DNA from: Lonicera japonica
Lineage: Eukaryota > Streptophyta > Magnoliopsida > Dipsacales > Caprifoliaceae
NCBI GenBank assembly: GCA_021464415.1
Contig: CM038471.1
Span: 77,544,414 to 77,608,413, forward strand
Length of the DNA: 64,000 bases
Direction: 5' to 3'
Position 1 is the first letter of the stretch; each line of letters starts with the position of its first letter. Positions 1 to 12,900 of the stretch are shown piece after piece. A program made the position numbers and the translations under genes. The notes beneath the pieces are model-generated. The model was not told the DNA's origin. It saw only the letters and a list, made by a program, of their open reading frames with translations, and searched no databases.

Positions 1-902
1 CGCCCTTGTAAATATAAACACACAATATATATAGTACATTTTCCATACAAACTGGACCTTTAACGACAGTTTTCTGTCACGAATACATTTGGGATATGTT
101 TTCAGCGATAGAAAATCGTCGCTAAAGGTCCCGGTCTGTACAGACCGGTTCACATAAAAAAATTTCTGTATATATATGTTGTATTTTGTGTGATTTTATT
201 TGCTTTGGGATGGTGATGGTGGTAGTGGTGGAGACGGAGGTGGGATGGTGGTAAAGGTGGAGGTGAAAATAATTGACATTAGTTAGGGTTAATTAGGGAG
301 TAATTAGGGGGTAAAATCATTAGGTGTGGTAGGTGCAAATAACCAAATGACGGTCGAAGCAATAAATTGCTCAGATGCATATGACATCCACCTTATATTA
401 AAAGTCATTGGTTTAAATCCCATTTACTGCAGTATTGATTTTCCTAAATTATTTGGTTGTTCCCGTCATGTTATATGATAAAACATATATATATAGTCTT
501 ATAATTCATGCCAAGAATCCAGTTCAAACCTTGCATGTAAAATTACCAATTTCAAATCAAAATAAGTACAAAACTTAAATCAATCGAGCACAGGTAGTTC
601 AAATATAATCTCTAAATATTTAGATGCTCCCGCCCTCATCTTCAACCACTAAAATAAAAAGAGTACAGAAGTAATAAAAACTCCCCAAAAAAAGCCCCTG
701 AACAATATTCTTTCCATCCTGAAAATTAAAGAGCCCCTAGGGGAAGATAACAATAATACTGACAATGGGAAACATTTGGACCATGTTTGCTTCCAGTCCC
801 CCAAAAAAATTACTAAAAAAAATAATAATATTATCCCCAAAGATATAATAGGTGGGGTTTTGTATCTGTCTTCATCTGAAAATATACCAATTTGAGGGAG
901 AT
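1..902. other. Intergenic region downstream of the GPP-like gene
   Basis: No convincing coding frame is seen. A GGT/GGA-rich purine tract lies at about 205-265 and A/T-rich sequence follows. The segment just below 903 is probably the 3' UTR of the minus-strand phosphatase gene, but no cleavage site can be fixed by eye. A small inverted repeat at 54-131 is listed separately. Confidence 0.5.
54..131. repeat. Small fold-back repeat
   Basis: The outer arms GGACCTTTAACGAC (54-67) and GTCGCTAAAGGTCC (118-131) are reverse complements with one mismatch. Inside, a second pair is seen around GTTTTCTGTC and GATAGAAAATC. Words of this kind are common in subterminal repeats of plant DNA transposons. The ends of any larger element cannot be seen because the window begins here. 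Confidence 0.55.
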
Positions 903-3900
903 TTATGAGCCACCACCAGCAGATTCAAAAGGAGGAAGACCCCAAACAGCTGGATTGAAATCCAATAAAGAGGGGAGAACCAAATCTGCAGTTTCATGAT
1001 GAGAGCTGTCTAGCCTTGGATCTGGAACCATAACTGTCCACCTGCATGCCCGCGCACACCACCATTTTTAGACCACACAATTTATAACATTTTGCGAGCA
1101 ATACATACCAAGAGCCTCCACAGCGCTAGTATGTGCATATATATATAGAGGAGAGAGAAACATAGTATATGCCAGTTGTATGGGTGGAATATAAGGCAAT
1201 TGAGATTGCTCGGCTCATACACTTGCAGGTAATCTAGGATAGGACACAATGCAACATAGAAATAAAAGAGAGATATTGATTGACGGGCCATACATGCCCG
1301 GCCAAATGAATGTCAGGATTTTCAAGCGTGTGTCAGGGTCAGACACTTGGAAAAATCTTTCTTAGATTTGCACCAGTATTTTCTAACTTTCTATCTAGAT
1401 TAGTCCCCCGCTCATGGCCAAAGGCAAACACTATCTGTCAAAATCTAAGCTGTCCAATTTAAAAAAAATGGTGTGGATTAACTATACTGATCCAAATATG
1501 ACACTATCCGTAGGAGTAACACGTGCTGATGATAACAAGTGCTGATGATGGCTGGTACGAGAGAATGCCCTGGCAGTAGGCATCATATTAGTTGTAGTAG
1601 TTATATTAGTTGTTGTAGCTATACTTTTTGGAACCTAAGTGGAGTGCTTTAATCATCATACCCATGATGATAATGCTTCAATGTACGAATATATACTATA
1701 TCTACATTCTAGGATGAGGCATTTATATCGCCTACTAGACATGCCTAGAGTAAAGATGCCAATATATTTTTAATGGCCCAAAGAATGCTTTAAGTAAAAT
1801 AATAATAAAATGTATAAAAAAGTATAGGGAGCATAAAAAAGAAAATGTAATGCTGGAAACTGTGGTTATAATAGTTTTAACTGATTTTTCAGTTAAAACA
1901 TATATGTATTAAGAGTAAGCAAATAACTAAGAGTGCACTCACATCCCAGCATTCTTAGCAGCAAGAACTCCTGATGGAGCATCTTCAAAAACAAGTATCT
2001 TCTTTGCATCGATCAGTCCACCCTGTTCACTCACGTCGTTTTGAAGATATAGTAAGAGGAGAAATAAGTGTGGCAACTCATCAATTAGTTTCAACATCTA
2101 TTATCTGACAGATTTACCTCGAATCGTTTAGCTGCAGTAAGGAATATATCTGGTGATGGCTTCCCTTGTTTAACCTCGGGATCATCACCCCGTACAATAT
2201 GATGCATCAACGAAAATAGTTCACCGTGTTTTTGCGTTTTCAATGCAAAGTGCCGTGTGTGAGTGCTGCAAAGACACCTTCAGATGAGTAATCTTTTGAA
2301 ATCCTTCTTATTTCATACTCCAAGGGCGTGTTTGATAGCAAGCATGGAATTAGGATAGAAAATGTTAAATTTATAGGCAATTGAATTCCATAGAAAAGTA
2401 TTTAAAGGTGTTTGGTTGTATTTATTTTTTAGATGGAAAGTATGTACTTTTTCCATGCAATGATGACCTTTTCCAACATTTGGTGTTTGTTTGCCCACTT
2501 TTAATCTAGTATCGAACTTTTTGTCTTTGAGCTCTTTTCCACCTTACCTATGATTCCTTTTCCATGGGGGAGGATAGGAAATTAGGAACTCAAGTTCCTC
2601 GAATTATGGTCATTTACTTGTACGATGGAATTAGATGAAATTGAAATTGCCTAGAAAATTAGGCAATCAAACATTACCAAAAGATGGAAAAGTACATATT
2701 TTGCAAGTTTTCCCAAAAAAAAACCACTTTGCCAATCAAACACATAAGTGGAGATTTGCACTTCAAAATCTCTCTGAAAGATGAATCATGAAAAGAAAGC
2801 AATATATGGAGAGTGTGTATCATACCCTGTTGCCACACATATTGGTATTCCATTTGCATGCAGATGTTGGACCAAACGGCTGACCCCTAAATTAAGGAGA
2901 AAAAGGTATTAATAAAGAGAAGCTGTATTTTTCAGTTTAGTGTTCTTTGCAACTAATTTAAACGGCAAGTAGTCAAGGGGTTGCAAAATAATTAGTCAAG
3001 GGAAGATAATGAATTTTTAATTAATCCTGTTTTGAGTTTCTAAGCAACTAATTTACTACAAAACTATACATGTATTTGGATAAATGATCTTTGTGGAAGC
3101 ATCAGCTATCAACACATAATTCCCAGTAAAACAAATCTCCAACATGGAACATATGATTTTTTCTTAATTACCTATGGAAATCCCGTCAAGATAAAAAGAC
3201 AACCACTAATAGCTTTAAATTGTCCTTCAGTATTTACAAAACTATCATTGCTTAGCCTCCCGCAAGTGGCAAGTACATGATTAAAGTCTAAGTTTGCAGA
3301 ACCATTATGGATTCAATATTTTTCTAATAATTTTTCAGGTTTAGACATTTAGTAGCAAAAGGGTGAGAGAAAGAAACAACTGGGAGGCTATCTTGAGTTA
3401 AAATTTTCCTCCCTTTTATATTGAGGAAAGATAGAGCGCTGTTGGAAATCCCGATTATAGGCAATTACAGCTGGTATTGATTGGGATTATTTTTAGTATT
3501 GATTGTATTGATTGTATAAAAGTCAAATATAATTTAGGATTGATTGTTGGCATAATTTAGGCAATCAGTTTTCTTTCCTTTTCGTTCTCTTGTAAAGGTT
3601 CTATAAATCTTTGTAGCTTGTCTTCAAATTATATACAGAAAATATAAGACATATTCAGCCCTCCCTTTCTTCATGGTATCAGAGGTAGGTTGCCATTGAT
3701 AACCATGGCCGAAAAAGCAAAAACAAACCAGGAATCAACTTCCTGTGAGACAGAGGCTGATTCGAACTGATGCCTGGAGGACTCGATAACTTGTCCGTCC
3801 AACTAACAATTGAGAAACTCAACAGAAAAAATTTCCAGGGAGTGGGCACAGTCAATGAAAATATTTATTGACGGAAAAAGAAGGCTTGGTTACCTCAATG

Positions 3901-6900
3901 GCGAAGTCAAAAAACCTGAAGAAACGGACTCATCTGCTCTAGAAAAATGGCAATCAGATTCCATGGTGATATCTTGGTTGGTGAATTCCATGAAGCCTGC
4001 TATTGGTAAGACCTATATGCTCTTACCAACAGCGAAGGATGTTTGGGTCGCCGTTCACGACACGTATTCCGACACCGAAGATTTCTCCCAAATTTTCGAA
4101 ATAAAAACTCGGCTCTGGCAAATGAAACAGGGCAACCGAGGAGTAACTGACTACTACACAGAGATGCTTTCCTTGTGGCAAGAACTTGATTTAAGTTTTG
4201 AAGAGGCTTGGGGATGTACAGGAGATAGTGCTCGGTACAAGAAGAAACTAGAATCGGAGCGCGTGTTTGAGTTTCTAGCCGGGCTCAACCATGAACTTGA
4301 CAAAGTACGGGGCCGCATTCTCAACCGACGACCACTGCCATCCACATGCGAGGTATTCTCAGAAGTGCAACGCGAGGAACAAAGGAGAAAAGTGATGATG
4401 AAAGAAGGCGAAAATGCCTCAAATGGGGCTTTCTGGGTCTGATTGGTTGGCTTTATTGACCCGTGGGGCCATTGGACCTAATGGCCATGATAGCACTGCC
4501 ATGCTTTCCCATGGACCTCAATCTGGGAGGCGTCCCTGGTGTGAACATTGTCGTACGGATGGGCATATGAAGGATATCTGTTGGAAGCTACATGGGAAGC
4601 CAGCCGATTGGAAACCTAGACAAAACAACAGAAATCGGGGATACCAAGCAACGATTGATCAAACAAGGAAAATACAAGTGGAGAAGTCTGCTTCAAGTGG
4701 AGCATTTAGCTCCGAACAGATGGAACAGCTACACAAAATGTCCTCTAGTTTTCAACATACTGGTCATTCTTCTTCATATGCACCTTCTGGTTCTTTAGCC
4801 CACAAAGGTAACTTCTTAAAAGCCCTTAGTACTTCTCGTATCCAAACACCTTGGATTATCGACTCTGGTGCTTCAGATCACATGACCGATGCTTTTAACC
4901 TTGTCTCCTCATATTCACCTTGTGCAGGCAATCTTAAAGTTAAAATAGCAGATGGAACTCTTTTGCCAATTGCTAGAATAGGGAGTATAAAAACCTCTGA
5001 TTCCATAACCCTTGAGTCTGTTCTTCATGTTCCCAAATTGGCCCTCAATTTGTTGTCTATTAGCCAACTGACAAAACAATTAAATTGATCTACTAAATTT
5101 CTTCCTTCACTGTGTATTTTTCAGGACCTATCATCGAGGAAGTCGATTGGCAGTGCTAAGGAGTGTAAGGGACTATACTACTTTGAGGAGGCTAATATGG
5201 GTGAACAATATCAACTTGCAAAATGTAGTTCTGCATTTATTCCTAGAGATAGTGAGATTTTGTTATGGCATTTTAGAATGGGTCATCCCAATTTTCAATA
5301 TATGAAACAATTGTTACCCTCCATTTTTTCGAATAAAAAGATGCTCAATTATCAATGTGACATTTGTGAACTAGCAAAACACCAGCATACATCTTTTCCA
5401 AAATCTCAATACAAACCATCTAAACCATTTTCTATGATTCACAGTGATCTTTGGGGACCATCTCGTATCATTAACCAGCACTCACACAAAATGGTTCATT
5501 ACCTTTATTGATGATCATACTCGGGTATGTTGGGTCTATATGTTGAAAGAAAAAGCCGATGTTCGCACTGTCTTTATTAATTTCCACTCCATGATCCAAA
5601 CACAAATTCAAATCGTGCGTACTGATAATGGGATAGAATATTTCAACACCATTTTGGGTGATTTCCTAAACAAGAATGGCATAATTCACCAAAGTTCACG
5701 TGTTGATACTCCACAACAAAATGGAATTGCCGAAAGAAAAAACAAACACCTTCTTGAAGTTGCACGTGCTCTAATGTTTACCACAAATATGCCTAAATCA
5801 TTCTGGGGAGATGCTATTCTCACATCTGCTTATCTCATAAATCGTATGCCCAGTCACATTTTATCCTTCAAAACACCAATAAGCCAATTCAACAATTTTT
5901 TCCCTTTTTCTTGTATCAGTTCAAACCTCCCTCTCAAAGTGTTTGGATGCACTGCTTTTGTTCATGTGCACGCTCACTATCGTAATAAATTAGACCCACG
6001 AGCTATTAAGTGTGTGTTCCTTGGATACGCTCTTATGTAAAAAGGCTACCGTTGCTATGATCATTCTACAAAAAGGGTATTTGTTAGTCTTAATGTTACA
6101 TTTTTTGCACACACCCCTTTTTTCCAAAAGTCCTCACTTCAAGGGGTGAACTCGAATGAAGCTCGCACGTTGGACACTAACTCTGAATTCTTTATTGCTA
6201 GTCCTGATCCTATTCTCAACATTGAGCCTGTGGTTTCGCCCCATTCTGATATGTCATTTACAGAAGAAAACTTGAACCAAGGGGGAGATGGAGAAAAACA
6301 AATTAACAAGGACATATATGTTTACTCAAGGAAACCGAAATCAGGGCATAGAGAGAATCTCACACCCGAAGCATCAAAAGAATCAGAACCGATGATAGGC
6401 CCCGGAAGTAATGCGTCTCCTCACAAAACAAGTTGTGAGAGAATAAAAAGAAATTGTTATATTGATTTACAATAATGAGAGCATCTATTTATACAAGAGA
6501 AATCGCTTTTAAACTAGGAAACTATCTCACTTAGGAAACTATACAGTTAATATAAACCTATACATAATATTTAACACTCCCCCTCAAGCTGGAGTGTACA
6601 CGTTGTATGTTCCTAACTTGTTACAAATATAATTGACTCGAGGACCTGTGAGAGACTTGGTAAATATATCTGCTAGTTGGTCATTTGACTTAACATAACC
6701 AGTAGCAATGTCCCCTGAAAGAATCTTCTCTCGAATAAAGTGACAGTCAATCTCTATATGCTTGGTCCTCTCATGAAAGACAAGATTAGAGGTAATATGG
6801 AGAGCTGCTTGATTATCACATATTAACTTCATTTGCTGAATCTCCATAAATTTTAGCTCCTGGAGTAATTGTTTCAACCATATGAGTTCACATGTTGCTT

Positions 6901-9900
6901 TATGGCTCGATATTCTGCTTCAGCAGTGGATAGAGCAACAACGGATTATTTCTTGCTCTTCCAAGACACGAGATTAACCCCAATAAAAATGCAGTATCCA
7001 GTAGTTGAGCGTCTATCGGACGAACAGCCTGCCCAATCAGCATCTGAATAGCCAATCACCTGAGTATGCCCTTTGTTTTCATATAACAAGCCTTAACCTG
7101 GAGCTCTCTTGATATACTTTAGAATATGAATAGCTGCATCCCAATGGCTATCACATGGAGTACTTAGAAACTGACTGAGAACACTCATCGGAAATGCAAA
7201 TCAAGACGTGTTACCGTGAGGTAGTTAAGTTTACCGATAAGTCTCCTGTATTTACTCGGGTCTGGTAAAGGCTCCCCCTGATTAGGTAGAAGCTTAGCAT
7301 TCGGATCCATCGGAGTCTCGACGGGTTTGCAGTTGGACATGCCTGTTTCTTCTAAGATATCCAGGGCATACTTTCGCTGGGAGATAAATACGCCATGTTG
7401 GGATTGAGCAACTTCTATTCCTAAAAAGTACTTGAGCGTGCCCAAATCTTTTGTCTGAAAGTGTTGGAACAGATGTTGCTTAAGTTTCTGTATACCCTCC
7501 TGGTCATTTCCGGTAATCACAAAGTCATCCACATACACAACCAAATAGATGCATCGGTTGGAGGGTGAGTGGTGATAAAACACTGAACAATCAGACTCAC
7601 TTCGGGTCATTCCAAATTGTTGAACAACTGAACTGAATCGCCCAAACCAAGCTCGTGGGGACTGTTTAAGTCCATATAGAGAACGTCGAAGGCGACACAC
7701 CAATTGAGATCTAGACTCCTCCTGAGCAACAAACCCAGGAGGTTGCTCCATATAAACTTCTTCTTGCAATTCACCGTGGAGGAAAGCATTCTTGATATCT
7801 AACTGATAGAGAAGCCAGTGATGAATGGCGGTCATAGAAAGAAATAAGCGAACAGAGGCCATTTTGGCAATCGGAGAGAATGTGTCACCATAATCAAGCC
7901 CATAAATCTGTGTATAACCTTTGACAACCAATCGAGCCTTCAACCGGTCTATAGCTCCATCAGGACCAACTTTGACAGTACAAACCCAACGACAACCAAC
8001 TGTAGATTTCCTAGGAGGAAGGGGCACTAAATTCCAAGTGCCATTAGAATGTAACGCAGACATCTCATCAACTATCGCTTGACGCCAACCTGGGTCCAAA
8101 ATAGCTGCTCCTACATTTTTCTGGAATAGAAACAGGGGACAAGGACGACACAAAGGCAATATATGATGGAGATAAACGATGATAACTCAGGAAATTATAA
8201 ATGGGATAAGGATTTCGAGTAGAACGAATACCTTTATGTTCGGCAATGGGACGATCTAAGTCAGAGACCGGAACAGAAGTCGTGATCAGAGTAGAGGATG
8301 AGTCCACTGGGTCAGATTAGGATTGGCAGGGGTGGTAGACTCAGTCATAGGAGATGGAGCAATGTCGGTCGTAGGTTCGGTTGTAGGAGCAGTGGTAGGT
8401 TCGGTGGAAGGGTTTGCAATAGGAGGGGGACGTTGCCGGCGATAGTATGTAAGTAAATGAGGTGGCGAGTCTGCGGTAGGAGTCACAGGGTCAGAAGATG
8501 ACACAATCAAGGGAGTAGAACTAGTGTCTGAAAGAGGGAGAACATCAATCGGACACTCAGCATGTTCAGAAGACGTAAAGAAAGGAGTCGTTTCGAAGAA
8601 CGTGACATCGACAGAGATAAGATATCGTTTAAGGTGAGGAGAGAAGCATCGATAACCTTTCTGTAAACGAGAGTAACCTAGAAAGATGCATTTAAGAGAC
8701 TTGGCCTGTAACTTATCTTTTCCCGGAGTGAGATCGTGAACAAAACATGTACATCCAAAGACACGAAGTGGAAGATAATAGAGTGATTGATTAGGAAATA
8801 ACAGAGAATGAGGAACCTTATTTTGTAAAACTGAAGATGGCATGCGATTAATCAAATAGCATGCTGTAAGAACAGCGTCTCCCTAAAAACGCAACGAAAC
8901 ATGAGTGTGAATAAGGAGAGTACGTGTAGTTTCAATCAAGTGTCTGTTTTTCCTTTCTGCCACCCCATTTTGTTGAGGGGTATGAGCACAGGACAATTGA
9001 TGAAGTATACCTTGAGAGGCCATAAAAGATTGAAAAGGGGCAGAAAAGTATTCTCGTGCATTGTCACTTCGAAAAGTACGAATAGTAGTGCCAAATTGAG
9101 TTTTAATTTCATAACAAAAATTTTGAAATACGGAGAATAATTCTGAACAATTTTTCATTAAAAATAACCAAGTACAACAGGAAAAATCATCAATAAACGT
9201 AACAAAATAACTAAAACCCAAAGTAAATTTAACACGACTAGGACCCCATATATCTGAATGAACTAAAGCAAAAGGTGACTCTGCTTGTTTATTGAGACGA
9301 CTAGAAAAAGAATTACGAAGATGCTTTCCTAACTAACAAGACTCACACTCTAAAGAAGACAAACTCGCAAGACTCGGCACCATCTTTTGTAACTTTTGTA
9401 GGCTAGGATGTCCCAAACGGTGATGGAGGATGGCAAGTGGATCAATGACAACACATGCTACAGGGAGTGGTGGTGGGGAAAGGTAGTATAATCCGCGGTA
9501 CTCACATCCTACTCCAATCGTCCTCCCGGTGTTCCGATCCTGCACAAGGACCGAATTAGCAACGAAGGTAACATAATAGGGCAATGTTTAGGTTAATTTG
9601 CTAATGGAAATTAAATTAAAAGGACAATTTGGTATGAAAAGAACAGAATCTAAAGATAGAGAAAGAAAGGGAGTAGCTTGTCCAATTCCTCTAACTTTAG
9701 TCTGTGAACCATCAGGTAAGGTAATAGTAGATAAAGTACCAGAATAAGTAATACGAGAGAACAAATCCTTGTTACCAGCCATATGATCGGAGGCACCCGA
9801 ATCAAGAACCCATGGCCCAAGAGAGGATGATTGAGAGATGCAAGCAATATGATTACCAATTTGACTGGTTGAGGCTATGGCTGATGACTGGTTACTCTTT

Positions 9901-12900
9901 TTAAATTTCTGAAATGTAGCATACTCAGTAGCAGGTACAGTCATAGTCCCAGGTGTATCCCCAAAGAATGGATCATATTGTGAGATGTTGGCAACCTTAG
10001 GCGGATAGCCATGAAGCTTGTAGCAACGATCTACTGTATGGCCCTGATTATGGCAATCAGTACATTTGGGGAGAGTTCGACCTCGTTGCCCGCCTTTACC
10101 ATCCCGTCGAGGAGTCACTTGAGATGCTAGTATAGCAGAATCAGTGGAAGTGGTCGAATTGCTTGGGATGCTTAGAGGTGCAGAAATATGAATTAACTGC
10201 TCAAAGATCGTATACATATTAGGAACCCCAGGATTTGCCAGAATTTGATTGCGAACTGAATCAAGTTCAGTGGGCAACCCTGCTAGTGCAAAAACCATAA
10301 AAAACTTTCCACGATCTGTTTCTTGTTGCGTAACATCAGTTGACAAGGGCATCAACTCATTAAATTCCTGTCGAAGAGTCTCAATTTGGCCAAGGTATTC
10401 TTGCATATCATGATCCTGTTTCTTAATCGTCTTCATATGAGAGACAATGGTATAAAGACGATTTATGTCATTTGAATAAAGTTTCTTAGCCTTTTGCCCC
10501 ACCTCATAACAAGTGTGATAAGGACGGTACTGGCCAACAAGACTTTGATCAATAGATTGCCATAAAACATTGCACAAAAAGGCATCAATTTGTTTCCATT
10601 GCAACTGTTCTTTTTCAACAATATCGGTAACACGTTTTACTAAGTGTTCTTCATAACCCTGGCCCATAAACCATAATTCAACAGAGGCAGACCATGACAT
10701 ATAATTATTTGGACCCTTCAATTTTTCTGAACATATGATAGGAGTGGTCGCAAAACTTAGGAAAGATTTGTTAGGCAACATATTAGTTGGATTACTCATT
10801 ACGAATTAACACAAGTAAGGATGTAAAGGGCAAAAAATACCAGAAAAATACTGCAAAACAGTAAGGTTCGAGCCAAAAAGGGAATCTGGAAATTTTGGAG
10901 AAGAATCGACTGTTCACGCTCCTACACGCGCATCTGGAAGCGGTGGCGCGTGGATCTCACACGCAGGACAGCGATGGCACGTGGGAGCGCGTGGGGCAGA
11001 ATTTTCCAGTGATTTTTCCGAAGTGGGCTCGTCTGAGATTTCCAACCACCTTGGTGTGGGTGGTATGGTGTGAAAGAGGTAGGATACACGCGAAACAACT
11101 AGGGTTTGGATGACTCCTTGGTTGTTGGCAGCTAGGGTTTGGGTGAGATGTATGCTGGAACGAAAAATACAGCAAACACAAGATTGTAATAGGGTTTTTC
11201 TCACTCTTGCTCTGATACCATGTGAGACAATAAGAAGAAATTGTTATATTGATTTACAATAATGAGAGCATCTATTTATACAAGAGGAATCGCTGTTAAA
11301 CTAGGAAACTATCCTCACTTAGGAAACTATACAGTTAATATAAACCTATACATAATATTTAACACAAGTAATTCTAAATCTTCCATTAATGATTTACCTA
11401 TTGCATTTAAAAAACAAACTCGGTCACGTACTCTTCATCCTATCTCAAGATTTGTGTCATATAATGCTCTTTCTACAAGATTTCGTACTTTTACCTCAAA
11501 CCTTGATAGAACAGAGATTCCAAAGAATGTTCAAGAAGCATTGAAGGATCCAAAATGGAAAGAAGCAGTGATGGAAGAAATGCGAGCACAAGAAAAAAAT
11601 GGAACTTAGGTTATGGTGGAATTACTGAGGGGGAAAAAACCTATTGGCTGCATTGTTTTTTCAAAAGAACAAAAATGGCTTAAACACAACTTTAATTGTG
11701 TATATTAATGATATAATCTTGACAAGAAACAATCTAGCTGAAATAGAGGGACTGAAGAAAATTCTGGCCACCGAGTTTGAAGTAAAAGATCTGGGGCAAA
11801 TGCGGTACTTCTTGGGAATGGAGGTTGCAAGAACAAAGAAGGGTATTAGTGTTTCTCAACGTAAGTATATCCTTGATCTTCTGACAAAAACGAGCATGCT
11901 AGGGTGTAAACCAAGTGAGACTCCTATTGAAGCTGGGAAGAAATTAGATGATGCTAGAAAACCCGTTGATAAGGACAGATATCAAAGGTTAGTCGAGATA
12001 TTAATTTACTTATCCTATACAAGACCTGACATTGCGTTCGCGGTTAGTGTAGTTAGTCAACATATGCACTCACCAAAAGAAACACGTGTAGAAGCGTCCT
12101 ACAGAATTCTCAGGTATCTCAAAGGATCACCTGGGAAAGGGTTATTTTTTAAAAAAGTTAAAAAACGTGAAGTTGAAGTTTTTACGGATGCAAATTGGGT
12201 TGGTTCAATTGAAGATAGAAGATCAACTACTGGATATTGTACATTTGTTTGGGGAAATCTTGTTACGTGGAGGAGCAAAAAACAAAATGTCGTGGCGAGG
12301 AGTAGCGCCGAAGCTGAATTTAGGGCAGTAGCTCAAGGAATATGTGAAGGGTTATGATTAAAAAAACTCTTAGAGGAACTACAAATCATGGTGAAGTTTT
12401 CAATTAAATTTTACTGCGAATAACAAAACTACTATTAATATCTCCCTTAATCATGTTCAACAGGACCGAACCAAACATGTGGAAGTAGATATAGACGTTT
12501 CATCAAGGAAAAGGTCGAAAATGGTGTTATTTGTATGACCTACATTCTGACTCAAGAGCAGACAGCGGACATCTTCACCAAAGGCCTCCCTCGGCAAAAC
12601 TTTGAAGACTTCACTCGCAAGTTAAATATGATTAACATTTACAATCCAACTTGAGGGGGGTGTTGGAAATCCCGATTATAGGCAATTACAGCTGGTATTG
12701 ATTGGGATTATTGAAAATTTAGAGAAGAAGAATTATTTTATTCCATATCATAACGAATGAATACTAGGCACATTATATAGAGAGTAACATCCTAACTTAC
12801 CTAAAATACCAAACAAGGTGGGACTCTACCCACAAATAAAATAACATAAATAAATAAATAACTAAACTAAATAATATTGAATTATCAATACTCCCCCTCA

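Larger units (their letters stand above)
6434..11364 (-). mobile_element. Ty1/copia LTR retrotransposon D
   Basis: This 4.93-kb element is on the minus strand and is bounded by CAAGT duplications (6429-6433 and 11365-11369). It splits copia A between integrase and reverse transcriptase. LTRs of 143 and 144 bp differ at about five positions. The primer-binding site abuts the right LTR and a polypurine tract abuts the left one. Its gag differs clearly from those of A and B, so it belongs to a different copia lineage. Stop codons and frameshifts disable it. Confidence 0.93.

Noticed and set aside
10895..11204. Frames on both strands near 11.0 kb and the similar region at 18.3-18.7 kb
   Set aside because: They lie in the untranslated leaders of copia D and B between primer-binding site and gag; composition is G/C-rich but no conserved protein is encoded.
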